Source: an uncultured Opitutia bacterium
GTDB lineage: Bacteria; Verrucomicrobiota; Verrucomicrobiia; Opitutales; Opitutaceae
Assembly (NCBI GenBank): GCA_903869955.1
Contig: CAIQBC010000023.1
Coordinates: 1-36,574 of the forward strand
DNA: 36,574 nucleotides
Direction of reading: 5' to 3'
Of this stretch, positions 1 to 9,343 are shown piece after piece. The translations under genes were made by a program, and so were the position numbers. The notes below the pieces were generated by a model. The model was given only the letters and a program-made list of their open reading frames with translations, searched no databases and was not told the DNA's origin. The first letter of the stretch is position 1. Each line of letters starts with the position of its first letter.

Positions 1-76
1 CACCGCCGTACAGCCCTTCGACCTCTTCCCACAGACGCGCCACCTCGAGTGCGTCATCACGCTGCGACGGTAAAAA

Positions 77-415
77 TTACTTCTCCGGCTTCGCCTTGAA
101 ACCACACGCAGCGCAGAAACTCGCCTTTGGCGTGCGATACGGTTTCCCACAGGCAGGGCAGTCGGGGCCAAAAAGCGAACGACGGTGATGCCATATCGCA
201 TTGACGTTCGTCTCCTCGAAGCCAGTCATTTTTTGGAAAAAATCACAGGCGTCTTTCGATGCCTTCTTCATGGCGTCTTGGAGAGAACGCCCTTCCTGTC
301 TTAGGCGTTTGATTTCAGCAATATGAGCAGAAAGCAACGGAGATATAGTTTCCCATTCCTGCTCGTCGAGCATGGGCAGAACCACTTGGCATCGCCAGCA
401 ATAGGTGGATTTCAT
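77..415 (-). CDS. Hypothetical zinc-ribbon protein
   Basis: 112-aa ORF; paired CxxC motifs at both ends (CWRC and CPACGKPYRTPKASFCAACG). Confidence 0.65.
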   Translation of the reverse strand: MKSTYCWRCQVVLPMLDEQEWETISPLLSAHIAEIKRLRQEGRSLQDAMKKASKDACDFFQKMTGFEETNVNAIWHHRRSLFGPDCPACGKPYRTPKASFCAACGFKAKPEK

Positions 416-426
416 TTAGGAAAAAT

Positions 427-1140
427 TTAGCGCGCTTTGTTCCACTCTGGCGAGGCGTAGTGCACGGTGAGTGCGGCGAGCTCTTCGTCGCCGACGTCAT
501 CGGGCCACGGCGCGGGGGCCGCTTCGGCTCCAAGGGTGATAGCGAGGTGTGCCGCAAAGTCCTCCCCGTATCGGTCCCAGTCCACGGTCGCTCCGGCGGC
601 GGCTTTCCAGATCGAGCCCTGGAACAGCATCCCCTGTCTCGCGCGTTTCTGCGCCGCGCCGGCGATTTTTTCGCCGGTGGCAGCGTGACACACATCAAAG
701 GTCTCGGCGCGCTGAAAACACACGCCGGCGGGCGCACCACCGGCAGGTGGCTCGACTGGGACGGGTTTCAGCACGGCGGCCACACCTTGGGCGGCGAGCG
801 CGGCGGCGAGCGCCTCGTGGACGAGGCGGTAGCTTTGCGTCGCACGCATCTCCTCCAGCGCGTGGCCACGCGGAAGGACGAGCGCGTAGGTCCAGTCGTC
901 GCGGTGGTCCACAAGGCCGCCGCCGGTCGCGCGGCGGCAGAGGTCGAAGGTTTCGCCGGGCGGGAGTTGCGAGCGGATGAAGGCGTGCTGCTGGCTGTAG
1001 CCAAACGTGAAGGCGGGCGCACGCCAGCCGTAGTGCCGGAACCGTGCGCGACCAGCGGGGGCGCGTCTCAGCAACAGAAAATCTGCCGCCATGTTCTCGG
1101 CGGCCCCAGCGACGCGGAAGGGGAGAAGATCGAGCTGCAT
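427..1140 (-). CDS. Lipoate-protein ligase / octanoyltransferase-like (BPL/LPL family)
   Basis: Motifs RRATGGGLVDH, GVCFQRAETFDV and GEKIAGAAQKRARQGMLFQGSI are typical of LplA/LipM-type proteins. Confidence 0.8.
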   Translation of the reverse strand: MQLDLLPFRVAGAAENMAADFLLLRRAPAGRARFRHYGWRAPAFTFGYSQQHAFIRSQLPPGETFDLCRRATGGGLVDHRDDWTYALVLPRGHALEEMRATQSYRLVHEALAAALAAQGVAAVLKPVPVEPPAGGAPAGVCFQRAETFDVCHAATGEKIAGAAQKRARQGMLFQGSIWKAAAGATVDWDRYGEDFAAHLAITLGAEAAPAPWPDDVGDEELAALTVHYASPEWNKAR

Positions 1141-1222
1141 GCAGAATCAATTAAGAAGCAACGAAACCAAGCAAGGCCTTGGACGATGGATTCTTGGCTT
1201 CTAAATTATCGCTCAGGGTCGT

Positions 1223-2152
1223 TTATTTTTGCGCATGATACCAATCGCGGAAGGGCGGCGGCACGACGAATTGGTCAAGCTGCGCCTCGAACGACTCGGG
1301 CTGCGTCTTGATAATTCCGGCGAGCGGCTGGAGGTCGAGCGCGAGGTTGGCGGGGCGGGTGGGAGACACGTCGGGCGTGTCGGCGCGGGTGATCGCGGCG
1401 AGCGGAGCGGATTTTTCGGAAAGCTTGAAATGCGCGCGGACACGGCGGGCCAGCTCGTGGCGCGAGAGCGGTTCGTTGCCCGCCCAATGGAAAACGCCCA
1501 GCAAATCCTGCCGCTCACACAGCTCAACCAGCACCTCGGCGAGGCTGCCGGCCGTGCAGGGCTGGCGGATCTCGTCGGAGTAGACCCGCGGGGTCTTGCC
1601 GGCGGCCCAGCCGGCGAAGAGTCGTTCGTGCAGGCTGCGGCGGCCGGAGGGGCTGTTACCACTGAGCAGCGGTGCGCGCACGGTCACGGCAAACGCGCGC
1701 GCCGCGGCAGTGACGGCGCGCTCGCTGAGGAGCTTTTGCCGGCCGTAGAGATTGACCGGGTTGGGGCGGCTGTCGGTCGTGTAGGGCGCGGCGGTGCCAT
1801 CGAACACCTGTTCGGTTGAGATGTGGACAAAGCGCGCGCTCAGGTGGTTGGCGAACTGCGCGAGCTGCGTGGGCAGCGCCACGTTGAGCGCCTCGGAACG
1901 CGCGGGGTCGGCGTCGCACTGCGCAGGCTCGGCGACGGCGGCACAGTTGACGATGGCGTCGGGATAGTGCTCAAACAACGCCGAGGTCAGCGCAGCCGGG
2001 TCGGTGAGGTCGAGCGCGATTTTCTGCGCGAGGCCCGGCCCCGCGACGGCCGACCGGCCGATCACACCGATGACGTGGTGTCCGCGACGATGCGCCGCCT
2101 CGGCAAAGGCCGCGCCGACGAAACCCGACGCGCCGGTGAGGAAAATTTTCAT
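1223..2152 (-). CDS. NAD-dependent sugar reductase/epimerase of SDR family (RmlD-like)
   Basis: MKIFLTGASGFVGAAF Rossmann N-terminus; VHISTEQVFDGTAAPYTTDSRPNPVNLYGRQKLLSE matches RmlD-like active-site region. Start chosen at internal ATG (2152). Confidence 0.8.
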   Translation of the reverse strand: MKIFLTGASGFVGAAFAEAAHRRGHHVIGVIGRSAVAGPGLAQKIALDLTDPAALTSALFEHYPDAIVNCAAVAEPAQCDADPARSEALNVALPTQLAQFANHLSARFVHISTEQVFDGTAAPYTTDSRPNPVNLYGRQKLLSERAVTAAARAFAVTVRAPLLSGNSPSGRRSLHERLFAGWAAGKTPRVYSDEIRQPCTAGSLAEVLVELCERQDLLGVFHWAGNEPLSRHELARRVRAHFKLSEKSAPLAAITRADTPDVSPTRPANLALDLQPLAGIIKTQPESFEAQLDQFVVPPPFRDWYHAQK

Positions 2153-2231
2153 ACGCCGCAAGCACAAGCACCCGCCCATGCGAGGTCAAACCGGCGTTGC
2201 ACGGGGCGAATTTAAAGGGATCAGCTCCGGC

Positions 2232-2750
2232 TCAGAGCTTGGCGACCGACTTTTCAAAGTCGCGGACGAAAAATCGTTTGCCCTTCTGGAAAACTCCGTG
2301 GCCTTCCGCCTCCAGCCGGACGGTAAGCACAGGGATGCCACCCGGATATTTGGCGTTCAGCTCGCCACCGGTTTTGAGGGTGCGCCAGTAAGGGGTGATA
2401 TCCGTCTCGCCAGACGCCTCGGCCTCAGCAGCGGCATGCGCGGCGATCCAGGAGAAGATGCCGGTCGTGATGGGGCAGCCGGCGGCGGCTTGGTGACGGC
2501 GCGCGACCGCCGCACGCAGCTCGTTGATGGTGACGACCCGGCCGCTTGGCACACGGCGCATGAGGGCATCCACCTCGCGCGGCGCAGGGATGGCGAGCGT
2601 GCGCCCGCCCCAACGGGCGGCGGCGGTGGCGTCGAGTTTGACGACCTTCGGCAGATCCTTGTCGTCGGCGAGTTTCTCACGCCAGGATTTTTTGCCACGC
2701 AGCGGCTTGGCGGAGGCGGGGGAGATTTTTTTGCGGGGCATGGGGCGCAA
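2232..2750 (-). CDS. MGMT-like / alkyltransferase-like family protein
   Basis: VPSGRVVTINELRAAVARRHQAAAGCPITTGIFSWIAAHAA resembles the MGMT-family DNA-binding domain. Confidence 0.6.
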   Translation of the reverse strand: MRPMPRKKISPASAKPLRGKKSWREKLADDKDLPKVVKLDATAAARWGGRTLAIPAPREVDALMRRVPSGRVVTINELRAAVARRHQAAAGCPITTGIFSWIAAHAAAEAEASGETDITPYWRTLKTGGELNAKYPGGIPVLTVRLEAEGHGVFQKGKRFFVRDFEKSVAKL

Positions 2751-2853
2751 TTTTGAAGGCTAGAGCGGTTTAAGTTGAAGTGTAGCCGAGGCGAAACAGC
2801 GGTTTCAGAGGGGATGTGCGGGTAAAAACGGCTGAAGTTTTAGGCAAACGGTT

Positions 2854-3309
2854 CTAACTCATTCTCTCACTTTTTACGACCGCCAATTCAACAAGAAAAG
2901 TCTCATCTCTCTTTCCCAACTCAATTGCTCCCTCGTGCGTGAAATCGATCACGCAATGCAGCTTCAGGGATAGGTGATCGCCGATTTCCGATAAAAAGGT
3001 GATCCGGTCGCAATCAACTGGATTATGGACATTCGCAAAATAAACCGAACCATCAATGTAGCCGGGGTACGGAATAACGGGAAAATCAAAGCCTCTCCCC
3101 CGTATCGTTCGTACATCTGCGGTGTTGAGCGCGATGCCGTCCAACATGATCTCGGTCTCATTCGCGCCATTTGCGTGGGTGATACGCACGGGAATTTTCA
3201 AGCACATCGATGAGATTATCCGCCTGCCAAGAAATTTTTTCTTGATGATGATTTCCGCCTGACCTCGACCGTTGATCGGGGTGATGTTCAATATTTTTAG
3301 GATGTCCAT
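2854..3309 (-). CDS. Hypothetical protein
   Basis: 151-aa ORF of visibly lower GC than its neighbours; 13-bp overlap with the downstream SixA-like gene. Confidence 0.5.
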   Translation of the reverse strand: MDILKILNITPINGRGQAEIIIKKKFLGRRIISSMCLKIPVRITHANGANETEIMLDGIALNTADVRTIRGRGFDFPVIPYPGYIDGSVYFANVHNPVDCDRITFLSEIGDHLSLKLHCVIDFTHEGAIELGKRDETFLVELAVVKSERMS

Positions 3310-3785
3310 GGCGATTTTTCTTCGCGCACCGCCCAGCGGGCAAAGCCGGTGCCTTCATGCTTCCCGGCGGCGGGGGCGAGGGTGAGGACGCCAGCGGTTT
3401 TCAGGGCGAAGACCGCTGGCGTCGCCGCGCCGGTGACAAGCAGCGTGGCGAGCGCACCGAGGTGCGGCTCGTGGCCGACGATGGCGAGGTCGGCGGGGGG
3501 CGGCATCTCCGCGAGCAGGCGCGCGATTTTCGCCGGGTCGTCCTCGGACTGGAGGTAGGACTTGCCCACGAGCATGACAGGGCGGCCGAGGTGTTGCGCG
3601 AGGAGGGCGGCTGTCTCGCGGGCGCGGCGGACGGGGCTGTGCCAGATGGCGGCGGGCGCCGTGCCGTCGGCCCGGAGGCGCGCGGCAACTTTGGCGACGT
3701 CGTCGCGGCCCCGGGGGCTGAGGGGGCGGGCGGGATCCACCTCGGAGGAGAGGGCGTCGCCGTGGCGGATGAGGTGGAGGAGCAT
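3297..3785 (-). CDS. SixA-like phosphohistidine phosphatase (histidine phosphatase superfamily)
   Basis: MLLHLIRHGDA (RHG motif), SPVRRARETA, VGHEPHLG. Start set at ATG 3785. Confidence 0.85.
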   Translation of the reverse strand: MLLHLIRHGDALSSEVDPARPLSPRGRDDVAKVAARLRADGTAPAAIWHSPVRRARETAALLAQHLGRPVMLVGKSYLQSEDDPAKIARLLAEMPPPADLAIVGHEPHLGALATLLVTGAATPAVFALKTAGVLTLAPAAGKHEGTGFARWAVREEKSPWTS

Positions 3786-3943
3786 GGGGTATTTGGGATT
3801 TTGGATTTGGCGGATGTCGGCCTTGCGGCCTCGGTAACGATTTTGGATTGAGATCCATGCGGCAGCCGGGCGGAAGAATTGAAACGCGGAGGGGGCGAAG
3901 GACGCGGAGGTTTTCTCTCCGCATTCTCCACGAGTTTCGCGTT

Positions 3944-5542
3944 TCAAATCGGCGGGGTGAAGTGGGGCGGAACGGCGGGCACACCCTCGCCGTCGAGCAG
4001 GGAGCGGACGGCACGCAGCAGTTCGCTCAGGGCAAAGGGTTTCGTGATGCCGCCTTGTGCTGCAGGCGCAAGCCAAGGGAGGCGGGGCGGCTCGGCATTG
4101 GCGGCGGCGAGCACGCGCAGGCGGGGGTGAGCCGCGTGGAGGGCGCGGGCAAGTTTCTCACTGTCGTCGCCGGGCGACTGGAGGGGGGCGATGAGCAGCT
4201 CAACGGGCTTGGGCTGCGCGCGGGCAAAACGGAGCGCCTCGGCGGGGAGCACGGCGTCGAGCACGCGGTAGCCGTCGGCGGTAAGGATGCCGGCGACCAT
4301 CTTGCGGACGACATTGTCCTCCTCCACGAGGAGCACGGTCTCGCGCCCGCGCGTGGCGGGGAGCACGGCGGGAAGCGCGACCTCCGCCTGCAAGGGGCCG
4401 TCGGCGGCCGGGAAAAATAGCTCGAAGGTCGCGCCGGTGCCGGGCGCGCTCTGCACAAAGATGTGGCCGCCGCTCTGCTGCACCACGCCATAGACGAGCG
4501 CGAGGCCAAGGCCGGTGCCCTTGCCCGGCTCCTTGGTGGTAAAGAACGGCTCAAAGAGGTGCGCCTGCGCGCCCTCGCTAATGCCGACGCCGTTGTCACT
4601 GACCGCAAGGACGACGTAGCGGCCGGAAGGAAGATCAGTGAGGCGGCGGTTGCGGCCGAGGGCGATCTCGCAAAAGCGCGTACGGATGACGGCCTCACCT
4701 CCGGGCGCGAGCGCATCGCGGGCGTTAAGGACGAGGTTGAGCAACACCTGCTGGAGCTGCGCAGGGTCCACGCACGCACGATCGGGCTCGGCCTGCAGGT
4801 CAAGCGCGAGGGACTTGCCGGGGCGGAGGAGCTTGGCGAGGATGGGGGCATTGTCGCGGACGAGCCGGTTGAGGCTGACGACCTGCGGATGCAGCGCCTG
4901 GCGGCGGCTGAACGCGAGAAGCTGGCGCACGAGCCCGGCAGCGGTGCGACCGGCGCGATGGATCTCACCGACCTCCCGCGCCGCGTGGCGGCGCACCGCA
5001 GGCTTGCTGCCGAGGATCTCACAGTAGCCGTTGATGACGGAGAGGAGGTTGTTAAAATCATGGGCGACGCCGCCCGCGAGCCGCCCCACCGCCTCGATGC
5101 GTTGGGCGTGAATGACCTCCTCTTCCATGCGGCGCTTCGCCGTCAGGTCGCGGTAGGTGACAACGATGTGCGTGACGCGCCCGTCCGCGCCGGCCACCGC
5201 GCTGAACGTCCATGTCGCGTAAAGCGGTGCGCCATCGCACCGCGCGAGGCCGCCCTCGCCGGAGAGCGCGAGGCCCGGGGCGGGGCGGCGCAGCCAGCGC
5301 CGCAGCGCGGCAAAATGTCCGTGGTCAGCGTGAATTTCGCCGTGCGGACGCCCGCGCAACGCGGCGGCGGCACGGCCGGCCATTGCGCACATGCTGTCGT
5401 TGGCAAAAATAATTTTTAGGCCGCCGGGCCGCCAGCGGGCCTCGGCGAGCAGCACGCCCTCGCCGAGCGCTCCCAGCGCGGCGGCGAGCAGCGGCGCGGC
5501 GACCTGGGCTGGGCGGGCGGGATTCTTTTTTGTTTTCTTCAA
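3944..5542 (-). CDS. PAS-domain hybrid sensor histidine kinase with C-terminal receiver-like domain
   Basis: PAS-like N-terminus; H-box [27 protein letters not shown]-box; DNGVGI and [12 protein letters not shown]-boxes; C-terminal [15 protein letters not shown]...GGITKPF receiver fold. Confidence 0.9.
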   Translation of the reverse strand: MKKTKKNPARPAQVAAPLLAAALGALGEGVLLAEARWRPGGLKIIFANDSMCAMAGRAAAALRGRPHGEIHADHGHFAALRRWLRRPAPGLALSGEGGLARCDGAPLYATWTFSAVAGADGRVTHIVVTYRDLTAKRRMEEEVIHAQRIEAVGRLAGGVAHDFNNLLSVINGYCEILGSKPAVRRHAAREVGEIHRAGRTAAGLVRQLLAFSRRQALHPQVVSLNRLVRDNAPILAKLLRPGKSLALDLQAEPDRACVDPAQLQQVLLNLVLNARDALAPGGEAVIRTRFCEIALGRNRRLTDLPSGRYVVLAVSDNGVGISEGAQAHLFEPFFTTKEPGKGTGLGLALVYGVVQQSGGHIFVQSAPGTGATFELFFPAADGPLQAEVALPAVLPATRGRETVLLVEEDNVVRKMVAGILTADGYRVLDAVLPAEALRFARAQPKPVELLIAPLQSPGDDSEKLARALHAAHPRLRVLAAANAEPPRLPWLAPAAQGGITKPFALSELLRAVRSLLDGEGVPAVPPHFTPPI

Positions 5543-5648
5543 GAGGTGGACGACGGTTGGTGGGGAGCAGGAGAAAGAATGTGGCCCCAGGGCGGCGATT
5601 GATATTTTTCACTTCCGCCTTCTTTTCCAAGGAGGGAACCTCCGCCGC

Positions 5649-6287
5649 TCACGGCGCAAGCCGCTCGACGAGCCAGTCGCCGTCCGCCCCACGGCGGTAG
5701 CGCAGGCGATCGTGCAGGCGGTTGCGGCGGCCTTGCCAGAACTCGACCGTCTCGGGGGCGAGCCGCCAACCGCCCCAGCGCGGTGGGAGCGGAACCTCCC
5801 GACCAGCGTATTTTTGCCCGACTGCCTTGAAGGCGGCGTCGAGCGCGGCGCGGTCCGGGATGATGGCGCTCTGCGACGAGGCCCACGCGGCAAGCTGGCT
5901 CGCATGCGGCCGCGAGTGAAAATACGCCGCGCTCTCCTCGCGCGGCACAGGCACGACCGCGCCCTCGACGATCACCTGCCGCTCCAAGGCGAACCAGGGA
6001 AACAGCAGCGACGCCCGCGGAACGGCGGCAAGGTCGCGGCCTTTGCGGCTTTCATGGTGCGAGTAGAAAACAAAGCCGCGGCCGTCGAGGCCCTTGAGCA
6101 GCACCGTGCGCGACGACGGACCGCTGTCCGGCCCGAAGGTGGAGAGCACCATGGCGTTGGGCTCGGGAATTTTTGCGGCCTCGGCCTCTTGAAACCATTT
6201 TTCGAACTGCCGGAACGGGTCACGCGCGAGGTCCTTTTCGAGGAGCCCGGCGAGGCTGTAGTCTTTGCGAAGTTCGGCGAAGGCCAT
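5649..6287 (-). CDS. pdxH: Pyridoxamine 5'-phosphate oxidase
   Basis: SSRTVLLKGLDGRGFVFYSHHESRKGRDLA, QVIVEGAV, FHSRPHASQLAAWASSQSAII, WQGRRNRLHDRLRY. Alternative start at 6344. Confidence 0.92.
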   Translation of the reverse strand: MAFAELRKDYSLAGLLEKDLARDPFRQFEKWFQEAEAAKIPEPNAMVLSTFGPDSGPSSRTVLLKGLDGRGFVFYSHHESRKGRDLAAVPRASLLFPWFALERQVIVEGAVVPVPREESAAYFHSRPHASQLAAWASSQSAIIPDRAALDAAFKAVGQKYAGREVPLPPRWGGWRLAPETVEFWQGRRNRLHDRLRYRRGADGDWLVERLAP

Positions 6288-6472
6288 GGCGGTCGAAGCC
6301 TGCGGCACGGGTGGGACGGTGTCAAAAGGCAAACGGCTCCCCATGAAATCCGGTCCGCCGGTCAGCAAGGGGGCAGACGGCCGGCCCGTGTCTGCGCGGC
6401 CTGAACTGAATTTCCTGATTGGTGGTTGCGGGCGGAGAAAAAGCCCGGGAGAAAGCCGCCCGACAAAATCCC

Positions 6473-6892
6473 ATGCCGCCCGCTGATGCCCCGATCCCGC
6501 TGCTGCTCTGGCTTGCACCCCTGTTCGCACTCTTCGAGGTGTGGCAACTGGTGCTGGCGGAGCGCCACATGGGGGTGAAGCAGTTTGCCCGGGCCACCGC
6601 CCCCCACCCACGCGAGCTCGGGCCGGGCGAGACCGCCGCTTTTTTTTGCGTCATGGGGATCATCTTCAACTGGCTGTATATGCTGGGGCTGGTGGCGTCG
6701 CGGTTCAGCCGGCTCGTGGGCATCGTCATGTTCGGGGTGTCGCTGCTCGGGCTGACCGCGCGGCGGCAGCTCGGACTGCCATGGTGGCGGCGCTTCGGAG
6801 TGCGGCGGGGACTCGTGCTGCTGACGTTTGAGGGTGCGATCCGCCTAGGGCTGCTGGGCTTTCTATGGCGCGAGGCATGGCGGCGGTGGTGA
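6473..6892 (+). CDS. Small integral membrane protein, unknown function
   Basis: ORF from ATG 6473; several hydrophobic stretches (LLLWLAPLFALF, FFCVMGIIFNWLYMLGLV, LVGIVMFGVSLLGL). Confidence 0.5.
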   Translation: MPPADAPIPLLLWLAPLFALFEVWQLVLAERHMGVKQFARATAPHPRELGPGETAAFFCVMGIIFNWLYMLGLVASRFSRLVGIVMFGVSLLGLTARRQLGLPWWRRFGVRRGLVLLTFEGAIRLGLLGFLWREAWRRW

Positions 6893-6976
6893 GCCCACCC
6901 CACCCGGCTGAGGGCGGTGCGCCGTATGACGTTGACGGGCGCGGGGCAGAACGGACGATGCGGGGCCGTTTCCAAC

Positions 6977-7696
6977 ATGACACCGTTGCTCGCCGCCGCC
7001 GACTTTCACACCGCCAGCCCGCAGACGGCGTGGGAGTGGTGGGCGGCGGTCGTGAAGATCGTGCTGATTGACATCGTGCTGGCAGGGGACAACGCCGTCG
7101 TCATCGCACTCGCCGTGCGCCGGCTCGGCCCGAGGGAACGGCTCTGGGGGATCCTGCTCGGCTCCGGCGTGGCGGTGCTGCTGCGGGTGGGGCTGACCAT
7201 GGTCGCGGCGCGGCTGCTCGGGGTCCCGGCCATCAAGCTCGCCGGCGGCCTGCTCATCTTATGGATCGCCGTCCGGCTGCTGCGCGAAAATACGGAGGGG
7301 ACGAAGGCGCACCCAGAAGCGCACCATCTCTGGCAGGCGGTCTGGCTCATCGCCGTGGCGGACATCGTGATGTCGCTCGACAATGTGCTCGCCGTGGCCG
7401 GTGCGTCGCACGGAAGCAGCGCGCTGATCTGGTTCGGGCTGGTGCTGAGCGTCCCGCTGGTCGTATTTGCCAGCAACCTCCTCGCAAACTGGATGAACCG
7501 CTGGCCGGTGATCGTCTATTTCGGCGCCGCGACCCTTGGCCTCGTCGGCGGGGAGATGATCCCGAACGACGAGCTGCTGAAAGATCTCACGATTCCGCCG
7601 GTGCTCGTCCACGGATTCGAAGTGCTGTGCATGGCCAGCGTGCTGGGGTGGCCGTGGTGGACGCGGCGGCGCGCACGCCGCCGGAAATTATCGTGA
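6977..7696 (+). CDS. TerC/YjbE-like integral membrane protein
   Basis: IDIVLAGDNAVVIALAVRRL and DIVMSLDNVLAVAGASHG match the two acidic-Asn motifs of the TerC family. Confidence 0.88.
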   Translation: MTPLLAAADFHTASPQTAWEWWAAVVKIVLIDIVLAGDNAVVIALAVRRLGPRERLWGILLGSGVAVLLRVGLTMVAARLLGVPAIKLAGGLLILWIAVRLLRENTEGTKAHPEAHHLWQAVWLIAVADIVMSLDNVLAVAGASHGSSALIWFGLVLSVPLVVFASNLLANWMNRWPVIVYFGAATLGLVGGEMIPNDELLKDLTIPPVLVHGFEVLCMASVLGWPWWTRRRARRRKLS

Positions 7697-7778
7697 CCCA
7701 TCATCGCTCCCGGGTTGCAGCACAACCCGCCGCCTTGGAGCCGGACGACCTTGGCTGCAACCAAGGCCCGGCGACCGC

Positions 7779-9260
7779 TCAGGGAATCGTGGGGACGGCA
7801 GGTGGGGTCGGGTTCGGGTTGACGACCAGCCGCTCGATATGGCCGGTACTGATGTTGGCCAGCAGCACATCGCCCGTGACCGGATCCTGGCCGAAGGAAA
7901 CGATGCCGGGACGACGCGCGATCAATTGCACGGACACTTTGCCGATAAGCTTGCCCGCATTGTCGGCCTGCACCGGGCCAAGCGCACAGATCAAGCCGCT
8001 TTGGTAGTCGGCAAAAAGGTAGCGATTGTTGAGCGCGGGGAGAGCCTGGCCACGATAGACAAAGCCGCCGGTGATGCTGTTGCCGGTGTCCGCCGGAGTG
8101 CCGCCAAGGCCGGGGTGGAAATAGGTGTAGATCGGCTCCTCAAAAGTCACCCCAAGGGGCAGGACCCGAGGCGTGGACGAGTCAGCCCCGGGAGCACCCG
8201 GCCCACGGCCGCCGCGCGCCGGAACGAGGAAAGGCTCGTTACCCTCGCGGTAATTCCAGCCGTAGTTGCCGCCGCGCTTGATGAGGTCAATCTCCTCGAT
8301 GCGATCCTGGCCGACATCGGCGAGCCAGAGCAGATTCGTCACCGGGTCAAACGACCAGCGCCACGGGTTCCGCAGGCCGACGGCCCAGAACTCGGTGTGC
8401 ACTTTTGCCGGGTCAACGGGCAGGTTGTTGAACGTCTTCGCGCCGACCCACGGATTGTCCGCCGGGACGGCGTAAGTGCCGGCGTGGACGGAGGGGTGCG
8501 GGTTCGGCGGAAGCGAGCCGGGCTTGTGGTCCACATCGAGGCGGAGGAGGCCGGAGAAAAAATTCTTATCAATCCGCTGGCTGTTTTGGTACTGGTCGTT
8601 GGCCCCTCCCTCATCGCCCAGGGAGAGATAGAGATAGCCATCCGGACCGAAGGCGAGCTGGCCGCCGTTGTGGTTGGGGGCCTGGTCAACCTGCGTGATC
8701 AGCGGCACCTCGGAGGCGGGGTCGGCCTGGTTGGCGTCGGTGGCGGAGACGGTCAGACGCGCCAGCGTGTCGTGCGACTCGCTGCCCGGCGTAGCCGTGT
8801 ACCAGATGTAAAACTGGCGGTTGCGCTTCCAGTCAGGGTGAAACGCGAGTGCAAGCAGGCCGCGCTCAACGGAGGTGCTGCCCACCTTCGCGGTGAGGTC
8901 AAGAAACGTGACCCGCGTGGGCTTCTTCACGTCGGGGATGACGATGATGCGGCCGGTTTTCTCGAGGATAAAAAGGCGGCTGGGGTCCCCGGGCGCGGTG
9001 ACGATGTCGAGCGGCTGGTCAAAGGTCAGTCCGCCAAGTGTGGGCTCGGCAAGATAGGGCAGCGAGGCCGCCGTGGGACCGGCCGCAGCCGGCGCGGGAC
9101 CACGCCCACGCCCGCGAGCAGCGCCCTGCCCGCCAGGCAGAGGCTGGCCGGCGGTGGCCGCCACCGACGCACCTTGGGGCTGCCCGTCGAGCCAGACGGG
9201 CAGACCCAAGGCAAAAACCGCGAGGCAGGGAAGGACAGGCAGACGGAAGCTTGGGCGCAT
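7779..9260 (-). CDS. PQQ-dependent sugar dehydrogenase (GSDH family), secreted, paralog 1
   Basis: Signal peptide; HNGGQLAFGPDGYLYLSLGDEG; ADVGQDRIEEIDLIKRGGNYGWNYREG. Confidence 0.88.
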   Translation of the reverse strand: MRPSFRLPVLPCLAVFALGLPVWLDGQPQGASVAATAGQPLPGGQGAARGRGRGPAPAAAGPTAASLPYLAEPTLGGLTFDQPLDIVTAPGDPSRLFILEKTGRIIVIPDVKKPTRVTFLDLTAKVGSTSVERGLLALAFHPDWKRNRQFYIWYTATPGSESHDTLARLTVSATDANQADPASEVPLITQVDQAPNHNGGQLAFGPDGYLYLSLGDEGGANDQYQNSQRIDKNFFSGLLRLDVDHKPGSLPPNPHPSVHAGTYAVPADNPWVGAKTFNNLPVDPAKVHTEFWAVGLRNPWRWSFDPVTNLLWLADVGQDRIEEIDLIKRGGNYGWNYREGNEPFLVPARGGRGPGAPGADSSTPRVLPLGVTFEEPIYTYFHPGLGGTPADTGNSITGGFVYRGQALPALNNRYLFADYQSGLICALGPVQADNAGKLIGKVSVQLIARRPGIVSFGQDPVTGDVLLANISTGHIERLVVNPNPTPPAVPTIP

Positions 9261-9343
9261 AAAAATCAAGGGGCACGGTTAGCGTGCAACGCGGCAGAAA
9301 AGTGCGCAAAGCCGGCGAAAAATCCCGCTGGGAAAAGACCGGC

